Positions 17,496 to 31,237 of a stretch of 64,000 bases of DNA are shown in pieces. Within the stretch, counting starts at the first letter, position 1. Every line of letters starts with the position of its first letter. This DNA is from Apostichopus japonicus (lineage: Eukaryota; Echinodermata; Holothuroidea; Aspidochirotida; Stichopodidae). The position numbers and the translations under genes were made by a program. The stretch spans positions 17,781,984 to 17,845,983 of the forward strand of contig NC_092564.1 of assembly GCF_037975245.1 (NCBI RefSeq), read 5' to 3'. Below the pieces are notes generated by a model. That model was given only the letters and a program-made list of their open reading frames with translations. It made no database searches and was not told the origin of the DNA.

Positions 17496-18555
17496 TACAC
17501 TACAGTGAGCTGGTTGAGAGAGACGATTGACTCCATATACCTGTATAGGCTACAGTGAGCGTGCAATTGAAATAACTTGATACACTAATGCTGCGCCCTG
17601 GAGAACAAGAATGCCTTGCGCAGCTGTTATAATGTATATGTACTGAACTCTTAGTTCATTAGAGTGAGAGACTTACCATGCATAGTGAACGATAAACATG
17701 AGTTCTGGGAAGATGGAATCAAGCACGTGTGGTTTCCACATTTCTGCCCTAATTCAAACTCAATATGGGGTATAAAATATAATTATGTCTCTAAGCCACA
17801 TGCTGATGAATGTTCTTTCAGCTAGTGACATTATTTTTCTTGCGTACCGCAATTATAGTTCGTTTCGTTCTGGGTTACCGTTTGGTTAAAAGCCACAATT
17901 AATGTCATATCATACATATGTAGGTCTTTATAACCCTGTCAGTACAAACCGTCTACGACGAATATCATGCTCTTCAAAAGAAAAGAAAAAACACGTCTGG
18001 GACTCCACCTTCAATGCAGAGGAAAAGGTTAAGAATCCTCCCCCAAATATAGGTCATCAAAGTATCGAACAGAAGATCTTTTTTTGTTTGACGGAAATAT
18101 TATAATTTATCAAAAATGTATTTTACCCTCTATTGCCTATATAGATATATCTTAGTCTCCAGCAACTTTATCTCCCCGAATGCGGGATATCAATTGCAAT
18201 TTGAAATGCAAATGAGCATAAAAATGCTGCAACATACGATCATATGCATTCTCTGGATAAGATATGATTGATTATAATAAAGCACGCCATTATATTTGCA
18301 TTAATATTGCAATACAAAGTGACAGCAGCTGATTTCTATAGCCTTCGTAAAGATTATCCCTGTCTCTAATGGGTGTTTCGTAATTCTTTCTCCGCCCATT
18401 ACCAACTTTGTGTTTTCTTTCTATGTATATTATCTCTCTCTATATATCTCTTGTTTTTCAATGCATAATTCATTATTTGGCATAAAAAGTGAACTCCACA
18501 AGCAGAAGAATTGTCTATTGCGTACATATGCACGCATCTCTACATTTATGTATGT
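17496..18555. other. Gene-free stretch
   Basis: AT-rich single-copy sequence up to the target duplication of the hAT-like element. Nothing recognised. Confidence 0.55.
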
Positions 18556-18563
18556 CATTAAAA

Positions 18564-18929
18564 CAGTGGCGTAGGAAGGTACTTTTTGAGTGGGGGGCTG
18601 AAGACTGATGGCCGGCCTGGGGGAGGGGTCTAAGGGGAGGGGCTGTCCCCCTCCCCTTTGGAATTTGTTTGCATTTCCAGGTGGCCTCAGATGCAATTTG
18701 GTGCAATATAGCACACTTCAACCCACCCACTCCATTTTGCATATAATTTTGCATTTTCACCTGGCCTTAGATGCAATTTGGTGCTCCAAATGAGATTGTT
18801 TTCTCTTTTGGAAATGAAAAAGGGGTTTTCTGACTTGCGAAGCGGGGGCGGAATGATACTTCCGCCCCTCCACATTTTTCACTGGGGGGGGGGGCTAGCG
18901 CCCCCAGCCCCCCGGTTCCTACGCCCTTG
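18564..18929. mobile_element. Nonautonomous hAT-like element (366 bp)
   Basis: The left end is CAGTGGCGTAGGAAGGTAC and the right end, read inward, is CAAGGGCGTAGGAACCGG. They form imperfect terminal inverted repeats of the CAGNGGCGTA type seen in hAT elements. The perfect 8-bp duplication CATTAAAA stands on both sides (18556-18563 and 18930-18937), the expected hAT target-site length. The interior has G- and C-runs and two copies of a motif around GATGCAATTTGGTGC, with no transposase frame. It is a MITE-type passenger. Confidence 0.85.
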
Positions 18930-19185
18930 CATTAAAATCTATTTACAATGCAAATTTTTCGTGTTTTGAGGAAATGTGTGTCCAATGATGACATCTTTAC
19001 ATCATTGTACTAACAGCGGATATATCCTAACCGTATTCCATTCAGTGAATGAGTTCTAAAGTCGAAGAAAGCATCTGCCTGTTCTATGCATGTTAAAGAC
19101 GATACAGTTTAGTATAATTATATAAAACCTTTTCTTAGAATATGTTTCATGTTTTAAGAAAGAGCCATCTTTATGTTAAATCTCA

Positions 19186-19552
19186 TTAAAGGCATTGAAG
19201 ACTCGCCCCAAACCGCGTGCCGCCCTCTGAAAAAAAGTTAACTTTCCGTTGCTTGCAAGTGAAGTTTTCTTCTTGTCGCTACAAAATGCAAACAGTAATG
19301 ATTACCTTATTATCTTTTATCTGGACATGAGATGTCCATCGCTGCTATATGTACACTGTGTTGTATGTATTGACCGTAGCTGCATGTATATCGACTGTAC
19401 ACTAGTGTCTAATACCGACGGTGGCAATTGAGCTGTGTGTGTATTTTCTGGGATCGATGGTGGTGTCTTACACTTCTGTTACACCCATTCGAAACTAGGT
19501 CAGATTACCGGCATCAGACGTTTCTTTGTGCGCGAGTCTTCACTCCCTTTAA
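19186..19552 (+). mobile_element. TTAA-flanked MITE, copy 1
   Basis: The element is bounded by TTAA on both sides. Its ends read AGGCATTGAAGACTCGCCCC and, from the other side, AGGGAGTGAAGACTCGCGCA, matching at 16 of 20 bases. Copies 2 (41078) and 3 (46802) share the interior in inverted orientation, including the motifs GTTAACTTTCCGTTGCTTGC, GATGTCCATCGCTG and CGAAACTAGGTCAGATTACC. At about 367 bases with no transposase it is a MITE. The TTAA target suggests a piggyBac- or Kolobok-type source, but the superfamily is not proved. Confidence 0.85.
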
Positions 19553-20044
19553 TGTCAAATGTATAAGAACATATTATACAAAAAGGTCTGAATTTTATGG
19601 AACAGCAAGAGCTGTGGGGGGCATCAAGGATTTCATAAAGGACGGATATTTGCCCTGGGATCATTAAAGCAGAGTACCATGTCTAGGGGCCTTGAGGTTC
19701 TACTTCTAAACTCCGGGAAACTAAGATGTGAGATGGTGCATTCTGCGGCATATTTAGACTATAAATTAGATATAGCATTAACTCTAAGCGCAGGGTTGTG
19801 GTATAGTAATACATATTCTTGTTCGTTTTTGTATGATCGAGGTTATAAATGGGCCCGGGGTGGGGGATACACCCATAGCAGTGGTCTAATTCTTCTAGCT
19901 GAATGTTAAAAATTGCGAGACTTGTCCATTTTCTCCCGAAATAACGATGGACGGTTGTGTCCGCTCCCCTCTCGTCGCCTCCCCCTCCCCTTCCACGTGT
20001 ACTCCACGTGTAAATGTTAAACAGTAGCCTACCTGTTGTGAGAG
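19553..20044. other. Gene-free stretch
   Basis: Open frames of 76-79 codons at 19428-19909 have no motif and start inside the MITE. The segment around 19720-19760 (GTGCATTCTGCGGCATAT) weakly resembles sequence left of MITE copy 3 (46785-46803), hinting at an additional shared repeat. Confidence 0.45.
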
Positions 20045-20848
<804 letters not shown>

Positions 20849-21010
20849 ACATACTAAAATACGTTTAAGTTGATAAGCTTCTTTACTCAGATTCATTACA
20901 CACAAAAAAGGCAGGTTATCAGTTTAAAGTCAGTAAGTTTAAAGCGCGAGACGTTCGATTCATTCATTTGTTGTGATCATCATTATTTTTCTTTTCATTT
21001 TTTTTTGTAG
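20849..21010. other. Spacer before candidate exon
   Basis: AT-rich sequence ending in a strong polypyrimidine tract (TTTTCTTTTCATTTTTTTTT) that feeds the acceptor at 21010. Confidence 0.4.
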
Positions 21011-21055
21011 ATTGTCGGTCAGCTACGACAGAATTTCAGATTCGTAGATGTGCTA
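21011..21055 (+). CDS. Candidate 45-nt internal exon
   Basis: It is flanked by an excellent acceptor (TTTTTTTTTTGTAG) and the donor GTAAGTACTG. Two frames stay open. Phase 0 gives IVGQLRQNFRFVDVL. Phase 1, compatible with the 48-nt candidate at 13989-14036, gives YCRSATTEFQIRRCA when joined to the T left over from that exon. The splice sites are stronger than the coding evidence, so it could also be a non-coding RNA exon. Confidence 0.33.
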
Positions 21056-22149
21056 GTAAGTACTGACCTCTGATATTTGTTGTGCAATATAGCCTTAATT
21101 AATCAAAGTGTCTCTAATTTACCTGTTGAAATTAAAAATTGAACGCAGCCTATACACAACAGTATCCACTGACATAATTATGTTTTCACTGTGGGAATAT
21201 ATATATATATATATATATATAATTGTATTTATATATGTATATGTATAAAATGGGAAATATTGCAATTCATTTTTCTCGTAAAATGTTTTTTTTTTCCATA
21301 TATCTTTAGGAGGGAGGGTGGGGGCGGGGACCTATATTGTTGTATATTTTTTGTTATTTATATAAATATATTATTCTTTAATAGCTCCCGCAGACATAAA
21401 GTTTGATGCATGGCAAAACATTAGTACATATTATTATTAAAAGTACATAAGCTGTTTTGTTGCGTGTTTAACAATAATTTTCCTAAATAATGTTGGAATT
21501 CGTCAAGCTAAACATATCTCTTTATTTCGTTGCATGAAATTATCAGGAGCGTTAGTTAGACATTTCTTAGGATAAAAACTGTCTCGTGAACCAAGTATCA
21601 CAGAAATGACTTAACTCATAAAACAAAATTAAAAAAAATAAGGTTGGTTTGGGTTATCACTGCGTTTTATGCTTCATAGATGGTTATTTTAATTTCCAGT
21701 TTCTAGTCATTCCAAATCTCCACAGTCACCTTACATTTCAAAAGGAATATAAATTAGGGGCCAAGCCATGACCCCCCCACTCCCAACCCGTCCCCCTCAT
21801 TCTCCCCCACATCATCCCGAGGAGACGTTACCAAGCCAACAAAATCGTCATCACTGATGTAGCCAGAGTAAATGGATCACCTTTACAGTTAACATTAATG
21901 TGGCAGGGTATATACCAGTTTTCACGTCGTGAAAGAAAGTTGTCTTTTTTCGGGGCATTCAATTTTACGATGGCGCAAACAAATGAAGCCACCGAAAAAA
22001 TCCGTTATTAAACGAACTGTCTACCAGCGGATTGTCACGTAGCCTATACTAATTCTTATTACATGCGACTAACATTCAAAAACAACGGTCAATATAAATT
22101 GTCTTAAATGAAAGCCAATATTCTTTTTTTAATTCTATTTTCTTCACAG
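21056..22149. other. Intron-like AT-rich stretch
   Basis: It lies between two candidate exons and contains a short (TA)n run (about 21199-21222) and a G-rich patch near 21310. It ends in the pyrimidine-rich acceptor tract TTTTAATTCTATTTTCTTC. Confidence 0.4.
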
Positions 22150-22288
22150 AATATCTACGTGGTTGATGAACAATTATGGATACAGCTCTAAGGACACTGT
22201 TCGCTCCTTCTATTCATTTATCAAGCAAAATCCATCGGAATTTGGAACCTCAACGAATCATAGTCTAAGATCGAGGTCACGTGGGTGA
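22150..22288 (+). CDS. Candidate terminal exon, unknown protein
   Basis: A strong acceptor (CTATTTTCTTCACAG) is followed by an open stretch that, read after one base, gives about 45 codons. These include ISTWLMNNYGYSSKDTV and FIKQNPSEFG, and end SRSRG-stop. Composition is more protein-like than the flanks. It does not join the 45-nt exon at 21011 in this frame: in phase 1 it stops after five codons (KYLRG). Either another exon intervenes or the two belong to different transcripts. Family unknown. Confidence 0.3.
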
Positions 22289-25200
22289 ATGACGTCAGTA
22301 ATGTCCTCAACTGCACATACACTACGGGTCCAAGGCAATCAGCGTGTAGCACCATCACAATATGTCTGGAAATATTAGTATACATATTTAGAAGCAGAAA
22401 AAAAAATCATTATTGAGCCTTCGTGTTTTGTTTTCGCCGCTCTTCTTCTTTTCTGTTTATCTTCTTTTTTATTTTATGGAGTATAGGCTATCATGTATCC
22501 ACAGGCCGTGTTGTATATTTTTGAAGAAGTATAAGAAGGAAAAGAGATTCAGAGATTTAGACGAAATTGAAGAACATATTTCATGTGTGAAAATTACAAC
22601 ATCAAATACACTAAACCAGGCCACTCGATTACATTGACTAATCCATGGTCTGAGGAGCAAAAAAAAATGCAGTCCAAAAACCTAGTGAGAATCTTCACAA
22701 TTGACAAAAAATAGGGTGGGCATTTATTCATCTTATAAACTTAATCCACATCAGTGTTATGCCAACAAAACGTTGTTAGTTCAGCTCACAAGGTTAAAAA
22801 ATGTCATTGCGTTTCGTGACGTCAAGAGTTATAGGCACGGTATATAGGTAACATTCTACTGACAAGAGTTAAGTTCCCACGTTACTTATTTGTCAAGACA
22901 AGACGAGATCCACTATCAAACTTCCGTCTCAGCAACGTATGATATATGTTTAAATCATATAGCCACCATGGGAAAGAATATATTAGTAAAGCGACAGGTG
23001 AAGAAAAGTTTTGAGATAAAACAGAAATAAATAAAATTATTGAAATGAGATTAATAAACGGGACTTGCAATTAACGATTCTAATTTTTTTTTGGGGGGGG
23101 GGGCATGTAAATAATGCTATTTACCATAAGTTATTGTAATATATTGAGAAGAGAATTCCTTATTTAAATTAAATACCTGACCACACCCACGCATATATAC
23201 AAGTACACGCCCAAAAATAATAATAAAGAGTGCATGATTATAAGTTGTACACTATTTCCTTTGTTGAATTATTTTCAAGAACTTTTACTTTTTTTTTTGG
23301 GGGGGGGGGGTTTCATGAGTTTTTTGTTGTTGTAAATACCACACGACTAGGGTGTAGACCGCGGTTATGAATCACTTTTATCAGCGAAGTATTCCTCTAA
23401 TCAAAACTATATCTTTCTCACATTTTGATCGATACGCACAAGACAGCTGAAATCTCAAGGGAAAGGGTTATGGATCTTTCGATCAACAACAACAACAATA
23501 CCGTCATTGCAAATGAAAATTAAAAAGGAACAGTAAACGTATATACGTAGTGATGTCCATGAGAAACAGGTTACACCGTTCATGGGATGAATGTAAATAC
23601 GACGGAAACAGCGAAGGTAAAATGACATCTTTCAAAACAACCCAAAAGGTTAAAATTCGGCAGTTTTCGGGTCAGAAAAGATTTTTTTTTTAAGTTTAAG
23701 TGTCGATAGTTGAAAAAAAAACTTTTCCTTTGAAACAGGCATCGGTTTTTTTAGTTCGACTTAGTCAAAATTTGGCAGGGATTTAGGATAATCTCTTTCC
23801 ACTCTCCTACGATTCACCACTTCTTCCCTTAGACATCTTCTCAGTACCCCCACCCCACCCCACCCTCGTCACCTATTTCAACACCTCATTATTCCATACT
23901 CCCTCCCCCCTCCCCCTCCCCTCATGAAACAAATATCATTCGCTATCAAAGAAACAAAACAGTGACAAAAATGCGATTTAATAAGCAAACACCAACAACA
24001 CATCCAAAGAGGATTAAGGAAACGGTTTAGCTTTTTATATTTACCTATTAAGTCATCAGTTTTGGCAGTATTTGGATCAAATTGTTAGCATGCCACAAAA
24101 TTGCTAAAAGTTTGCTAATGAGTTTTAAAAGTGTACTTTCCCGGCGGTTCGGAATCTTCAAAATGATTTCCAGTCATTAAGGAGTGGGTAATTTAAGGTT
24201 TGCGAAAGTTATCGATTCAATATCTCATTGAGGGGGAAAAAAACCAAAATTATACTTTTCAGGGTGATCAGCCTGGTCGTTGAAATTGGATCATATATAC
24301 GTGACCATTGTTTTAACTTCTATCATAATTTTGGCCAATATATTACTGTTGATGCTTTAAGGTTGTATTTGAGATTCCGTGGAAAACAAATGTAGAACTT
24401 CATGATTATGTGTCTCACCGTGTGTATTTGTATTTAATATATTATTAAATTTTAAGTTGTGTTAATTGATCACGAAAGAATATTTTTGTATTTTATTTTT
24501 CTTGTATTACTCTCAATTCTTGAGCAATGTCCGTCACTTCATTTATCCGTCATTATTTGTTCATGTCATTCTAGAGATTTACATAAACAAGTGTGTCCAT
24601 GAAACCATCCTCCCCTCCCCTCAACCCCCCCGCCCCCCACCTACAAAGCACGCATATGCGAACTTTATCAATTATCTTGCAGTGTGTGGTCTTCTTGAAC
24701 TATTGAAGACTTGTTTTAAACTTGAATCGATTATATCAAACTTTCGATTTTGAATAAATAAATAAATGAATACTTTTTATTTTGCGTTTTGGAAGTGCTT
24801 CATATATAACCCTATCATTTGGTGGCCCAAAAAATATATATATATTTCGGCGTTCAATGTTACAAGATTGGCTTCGTTAAGAACAACTATAGGGTATATA
24901 TGAATACAATGCTAAACTGTTACGTTAATGTATACATCGCTTATATTGGAATATATGTTTATAACATGCACGCAAATGTCGATGAAAGAATTGGTTGGAT
25001 CTTGTAAGCTTCATCCGACAAAAAATACTGGGATTTACATCAGAGGGTGGGAGGAGGTGCAGAGGGGGAGGTGAAGAGGGGGAAGAGGTGGGGTGGGGTT
25101 GCTCGTGAGCGTGGGTCGGGGAGCTGATCTACATTACTTTATTCACTATATACACCAAGATATCAATGGTATGGTAAGATAGAAAGCAACGAAGTCTGTC

Positions 25201-26734
25201 CCTAAGAACTTTGGTATGGTTAACTTCCAAATAATATATAAAATCTGTCCGATCTCAAACCAGCTATAACTAATTCAAACTTGATCATCTATTGATATTT
25301 CAATATGTTAGACTCGATCCAAGACAGGTGCATGCCGGAAAGGTCGGTACCCCGACCGCCAATAACTTACAACGGAACGAAGGATCAGGATAAACGGAAG
25401 AGACTGAACCTGCTTAGTTTAACAAAACATATAATTATAAAATGGATTTAGCTGTTGTAACAAGTAAAATGATATAGTGCGGCACAGGTAAGATCAGAAA
25501 AATAAAACGGTCTCGTTATTTATTAGCAAAACCTTGCGTATGCACCTTACTATAGGCCTACTTAAACGTTAATTATGCCTCAGAATATACCATTTCATGT
25601 CTAAAACGTTACTCATTTTGCTTGGCAAAGACCGCCAGATCCCCCTCCATGGGATTACCAGAGGGTCACACCTTCTCCTCCTTTAAAATCGTGGATCCAA
25701 CTCTGCTTCTGTGGTCTTTAGGATTCAAATATGTACGTTATAAATTCAGATGGGATATAATGATACAGTTATATATTTTCTCTCTTTTTGCTATGTTATA
25801 TCCTTTTATTTAATTTATTCCATTCTAACGACTAAGTTATTAACCAACAGTAATATTAAAATTAGGTTCTTTCGAGGTTATAACACTAACAATACACTAA
25901 GACAGTTGATTTAATTTTGAACAATTAAACATATTAAAGACATTCCAAGTATTCGTTCAATAAAATGAGCAGACAAAACATATTGTTTTTCTCCACTTAT
26001 AAATAAGTTTCTAAATACGTACACCCCTACCCCCCCACCTCCCCGCCTAATCTTACCCCGCCCCACCCCCTCCCCTTTCCCCGGTCTTTCCTTCACTCCT
26101 ATATAGTGCATCATTTAGTTCGATATTTAATGTATTAACCCTTTACGAGGAAGTTGGTTCATCTGAATCCGTTAATTTAGAAACGATATTTTGTGTATTG
26201 TGAAGTCGAGAATATTTCTAAAATGTCCGCCCTGGACTGACTGGGAACGATATGTTAGTATAAATTGTTTTCGATTATCTTGACGTACATGACTTAGTAC
26301 CTGTAATTGATACTAGACAGTGGAAGTGATATTGTAAGATATCAAGAATGGGTATATAACGGACAAAATGTATAACATAAAAATCATTGCTTTCACGAGA
26401 TATATACTTTTGGTTATCATTTAATTGTTTAAATATGTGATTGTGCTTCACGCAAAGATATAACAGGTATACAATGAGATATGAGATGTCATGGTTAAAA
26501 CAATTGTCTGTTTGTACAGTTACAAAATGGTATGGCTACTTACGTCGTCGGACATATATATATACCAGATATTGTGAATATAATGTGAGAAATGAGAACA
26601 AAAAAATTGTCTGAATTTTGAAATTGTGACAAATCTTTCCTTCCTTTTATGTCTATGTTTTGCAATCGTTACCATTATTTAAGATAGCACCTTTTTCTTC
26701 TTCTATTTTCTCAAATGCATGTATTATATGTATT
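22289..26734. other. Gene-free AT-rich stretch
   Basis: No supported gene. G-runs near 23090 and 23300, C-rich patches near 23840-23920 and 24610-24640, and a purine-rich patch near 25045-25110 are the only features. A frame at 25622-25813 reads MAKTARSPSMGLPEGHTF and is of ordinary composition, but it lacks clear splice sites. Confidence 0.55.
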
Positions 26735-26976
26735 TTAGATCCTCCTGCAAGCAGGAACTCGCGAAGAAGCCATCATTGGCTTATCAAAGCCGCAAGCTGA
26801 CCGAAGTCAGTCTCTTAGATTCATATTTAACGTCCATGATTATGAATTGTCAATTGTCGACAACTCTGTATAACTTGACGACACGCATTAATCTTGGAGT
26901 GACTTGAACTCGGTACCTTATGATTGAAAGGCACCGGCATTAACCACTGAGCTAAAACTCCTCGAGCTAACTCTCC
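26735..26976 (-). mobile_element. tRNA-derived SINE, copy 2
   Basis: It is the same family as the copy at 20147, inverted. Reading the minus strand, the head has TTTTAGCTCAGTGGTTAATG (A-box region) and GAGTTCAAGTCAC (B-box position). It is followed by GAGTTGTCGACAATTGACAA, CATGGACGTTAAATATG and CGCGAGTTCCTGCTTGCAGG, and ends in GATCTAAAATACATA. A short duplicated head motif (GAGTTAGCTCGAGGAGTTTTAGCTC) lies at its 5' side. Confidence 0.85.
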
Positions 26977-29600
26977 TCATATATACAATTTTCTCAAATC
27001 ATTTTTTTTTTTGAAGATCTGCTGCATGTACTGACTCCAATTATAGTACTCTATTGCTAGGAAAGTTTTGTGATTACGTAATCGACCTGCCACGGTCGTA
27101 AATCGACCTCAATTAGCCTGCATAGCTTCCTAGCAACATTAGGTTCTTTGTGTAAACACTGCATGTGTGGAAATATGTACATGTCTACAGTGTAGTTAAT
27201 CATACAGCGTTCACACAAAGACTAACATACAATAAAAAAGAATATGTGGCAGGCGTTGCAGACTAATTGGTAAAAAGAGGTCATTTTACGACCAAGGCAG
27301 GTCAATTACGTAATCTCAAGTAACTTTTTAATGATAGCGTGCAATAGTTGGGGTCTATATAACAGACCTTTAAGTTTTTGTCAATTAACGTTCTAGGTGG
27401 AGGAATAAGGTACTAAATCGAAAATTATGAGTCTATATAAGTATGAAGTTTCAATGGCCGGTGACCAGCCGTTAGAATAAACATTTGCTAGAAATAACTT
27501 CACACGGTTATGATTATGATTTTCAAAACAGGAACTATTTTGAGAAAACGACATCAACTTGGAGAGGGTAGAAGGTGAGGGGTTTATATTTACTCAAAAT
27601 ATACAAAAATTAGTCGCTGTCTGAGCAAAGTTTGGTTAAAATTCTCATTTATTGGGGAATTGTATCTTCCGCTGCTATATCTACAAAAACACAAAATCTG
27701 AAAATGAATATCCAGCTATTTCAGAGGATTGGAGGGGGGGGGGGGGAGGGGAGTTGTTATACATGAAAGTTTTTCTTATAGCCAAATAATAGGTCTAAAT
27801 GGGTATAATCAACAAAATACAAAATGATACTGCTTTAAACAGAACATCCATGGATACGATACGCAGAGTATACTAAACCTCAATCGATAGATTTGAAAAT
27901 TGACATTTCTTCTTATATATCTGAAGCGATTTATGTTTCTGTGTGAAGAAAGTATTGACTGCAAGGATGAGCGTTCGATACAAAATGTCTCATTTCATGA
28001 ATATGAATGCTAGTGTCTGGCCTATAAAGTGAGAGGGTAACCTTAAACATTACTATCATACATTAATTCAACAAATGTGTGTTAGAAATCGATTTAAAAA
28101 GACATGTCTTTCAGTCACCTAAGATTTACTAATTTCCCGAATGTCTAATCCTGATTATTTCCTTTTTTGAAAGTCTTTTGTGTTGCCAGATTGTACTGCT
28201 AATATTAAAATACTGACAACTTAAAACTGTTGACTTTAGGAATAACATGTCCATCTTTTGATAACTTCTGATTAACTTTGTGCTTCTAACAGGATTTATG
28301 ACGCACACTTCATAATTCAGAGCATAATGCAAAACAATTCACATTGTTCATGGTGGAGTTCGTCAACCATGACGTCATTGTACCACCCGTGCAGCAGGGA
28401 TTTGATTACCATTGCACCAATCCACCCACTTTGTTTTGACATTAAAGCGCTTAAAAGAAAATTAGATTAATCATGTACGCATGACGTCAAATATTACTTT
28501 GTATCCCTGCAAAATTTCTATAAAAAAAAATAGATTGCATCGTCGAACCAAAATTTATATTTCTCAAACTTAAAAATTTAAAGCGTTAGATATTATAGCT
28601 CGCGCCCCCGGATCCGATTTTACTACGGTGGTAGCAAAAGAAGAGTGTTAGGTTTGCGTCACAGTAGGGACGAAGGATCATTCATAAATTATAACTATAT
28701 CATAATATCTGATATTATCCCAAGATGAGTTCATTGTTTGTTAACACTCCATTTCCGATATTAAAAAAAATATATATATATAGATGTGAATTCCCGGAAA
28801 ATTTCAATGGGTAATATTTATATATTCCTATTGTACGCAAGCATGTATATCATAAAACTGTGTTTTGATTAATCCATAATAAATTTAAAAAAACAGGTAT
28901 ATATTACAAATTATCAGTTATAAATCACATGATCTTCCAATTATCCAATAGACTGTTAATATTCATAAAATCAAACTATAAACATTTCACACATGATCAA
29001 GGTGAATGAAAACGAGCTCTGAGGTCAACAGCAAGTTCCGTAGCAACGACAATGATCATATGTCTCATTCCACCCCTCCCAACCCCACCACAACCCTCAC
29101 CCCCACCCACCCCCTCCTCAGCCATTTCAAAACTATACGAGCTCTCTGATTTGAATGTGTTATTTAAAATTCCTCGATGTATTCATGGGCATAGTATGAA
29201 TCCCAGAAACTCAAACAATAGCACAATGAATGCTTCCACCATTTTATTACCATACGGTACAATTAGCATATATGAAATAGGAACATTCCATTGGTGTAGG
29301 CTGAATGGCTGCCCTATGTCCTCAGTGGATGGCTAGGTCATTGTGAATTACTTACACTATGCGTGCGTGGTAGCATATCATCACCATGATTTGTGTCGTA
29401 ATATATATCCCTTGAAGTGGTAACGAAGAAAGTCGTTTAACTACGACGCGGTTATTTGGCGAGAGGTATTCAAGCCCCCCATGAGAGTAGAGTGATGCGT
29501 GACATATACTTCAGTTGGTTATAACTTGCACTTTTCTCCGGGCGAATATGCTGTTGCATGTTGATTGATAATGAGGTGCGTTTGTTGCGCAATAGTATCG
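26977..29600. other. Gene-free AT-rich stretch
   Basis: Nothing recognised apart from a G-run near 27740 and a C-rich patch near 29070-29120. Confidence 0.55.
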
Positions 29601-29603
29601 TCA

Positions 29604-30004
<401 letters not shown>

Positions 30005-30006
<2 letters not shown>

Positions 30007-30587
30007 ACTCAAGCCTCCCCTCTCCTCTGTTTCTTTGTTTTTGTGTCCTCAATCGATATTTGCGAATGTCAGTCACTGTAAATAATATCATTCATTTTCG
30101 GGAATACTATATGAGAGCTACATCAATCTTATATACGAAGGACATTGGTGCCATCACAACATATATAGATGAAGAATAAATACTGGACGGTTATAGTATT
30201 TGTTAAGGCCAATTTATTTTTTATGTCCGTCCACTAACGTTGAAAATCATGTAAGCGTAATGATGACGTCATGCATTTTCCATCGATGATGAACTAAAAG
30301 AAATTTCGCCACAGAGCGAAAGCGTCAACAACGAACTATTATAGATTCCAGCCTGTTTACAAGATCGTCCATGCAGAATACCAACAACAACAATACAGCC
30401 TAAGAACAATAAACACAACTTGAACATGCTGTGGTGGTAGATGTCAAAGATTGCTAAATTTTGATCGTATTATTGTACAAATATAGGAAAAATGCAATAA
30501 ACAAACTTTACGGTAATTACGGTCATTTTAAGTAGCAGCATAATGGATGAAAGTGAACCTGAAAGATGGAACATGAAGTTTATGATT
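30005..30587. other. Gene-free stretch
   Basis: Single-copy sequence with no recognised feature. Confidence 0.5.
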
Positions 30588-31237
30588 ATTTACCTCTTTC
30601 CTCATCGTTCTCCCTCCCCCTCCCCCTCCCCTCCCCCAGTCTCCTCGCAAGAAGATACAATAAGGTCCGTTGAATTTCTCAAGGTAAACTCAATTTACAT
30701 CCTGCAGGAACAAGATTCGTGAGCTCTGTGGGATACTGTGTCTAGCTGTTTACCTCTTCGCTCCTCGTTCTCCTCCCCTCCATCCAGCCCCCTCCCCAGT
30801 ATCCTCCAAAGAAGATACAATTAGTTCCGTTGAATTTCTCAAGGTGAACTCCATTTGTATCCTGCAGGAACAAGATTCGTGAGCTCTGTGGGATACTGTG
30901 TCTAGCTGTTTACCTCTTCCCTCCTCGTTCTCCTCCCCTCCATCCAGCCCCCCCCCCCCAGTATCCTCCAAAGAAGATACAATTAGTTCCGTTGAATTTC
31001 TCAAGGTGAACTCCATTTGTATCCTGCAGGAACAAGGCTCGTGAGCTCTGTGGGATACTGTGTCTAGCTGTTTACCTCTTCCCTCCTCGTTCTCCTCCCC
31101 TCCCCTCCTGACCCCCCCCCCCCCCCAGTCTCCTCGAAAGAAGATACAGTAAGGTCCATTGAATTTCTCAAGGTGAGTTCAATTTACATCCTGCAGGAAC
31201 AAGGTTCGTGAGCTCAGCGGGATACTGTGTCTAGCTG
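30588..31237. repeat. ~160-bp tandem repeat, four units
   Basis: Units start at about 30588, 30748, 30908 and 31070 (spacings 160, 160, 162, with a final unit near 167). Each has TTTACCTCTT, a C-rich tract of variable length, AAGAAGATACAAT, TTGAATTTCTCAAGGT, ATCCTGCAGGAACAAG and GGGATACTGTGTCTAGCTG. Units 2 and 3 are almost identical and the outer units diverge, as expected for unequal exchange. The minus-strand 88-codon frame here repeats itself and is a shadow. Confidence 0.93.

Noticed and set aside
17017-17558. Long frames with SIHP, SVRP and DGRT repeats on both strands
   Set aside because: Both strands are open because the sequence is a tetranucleotide array.
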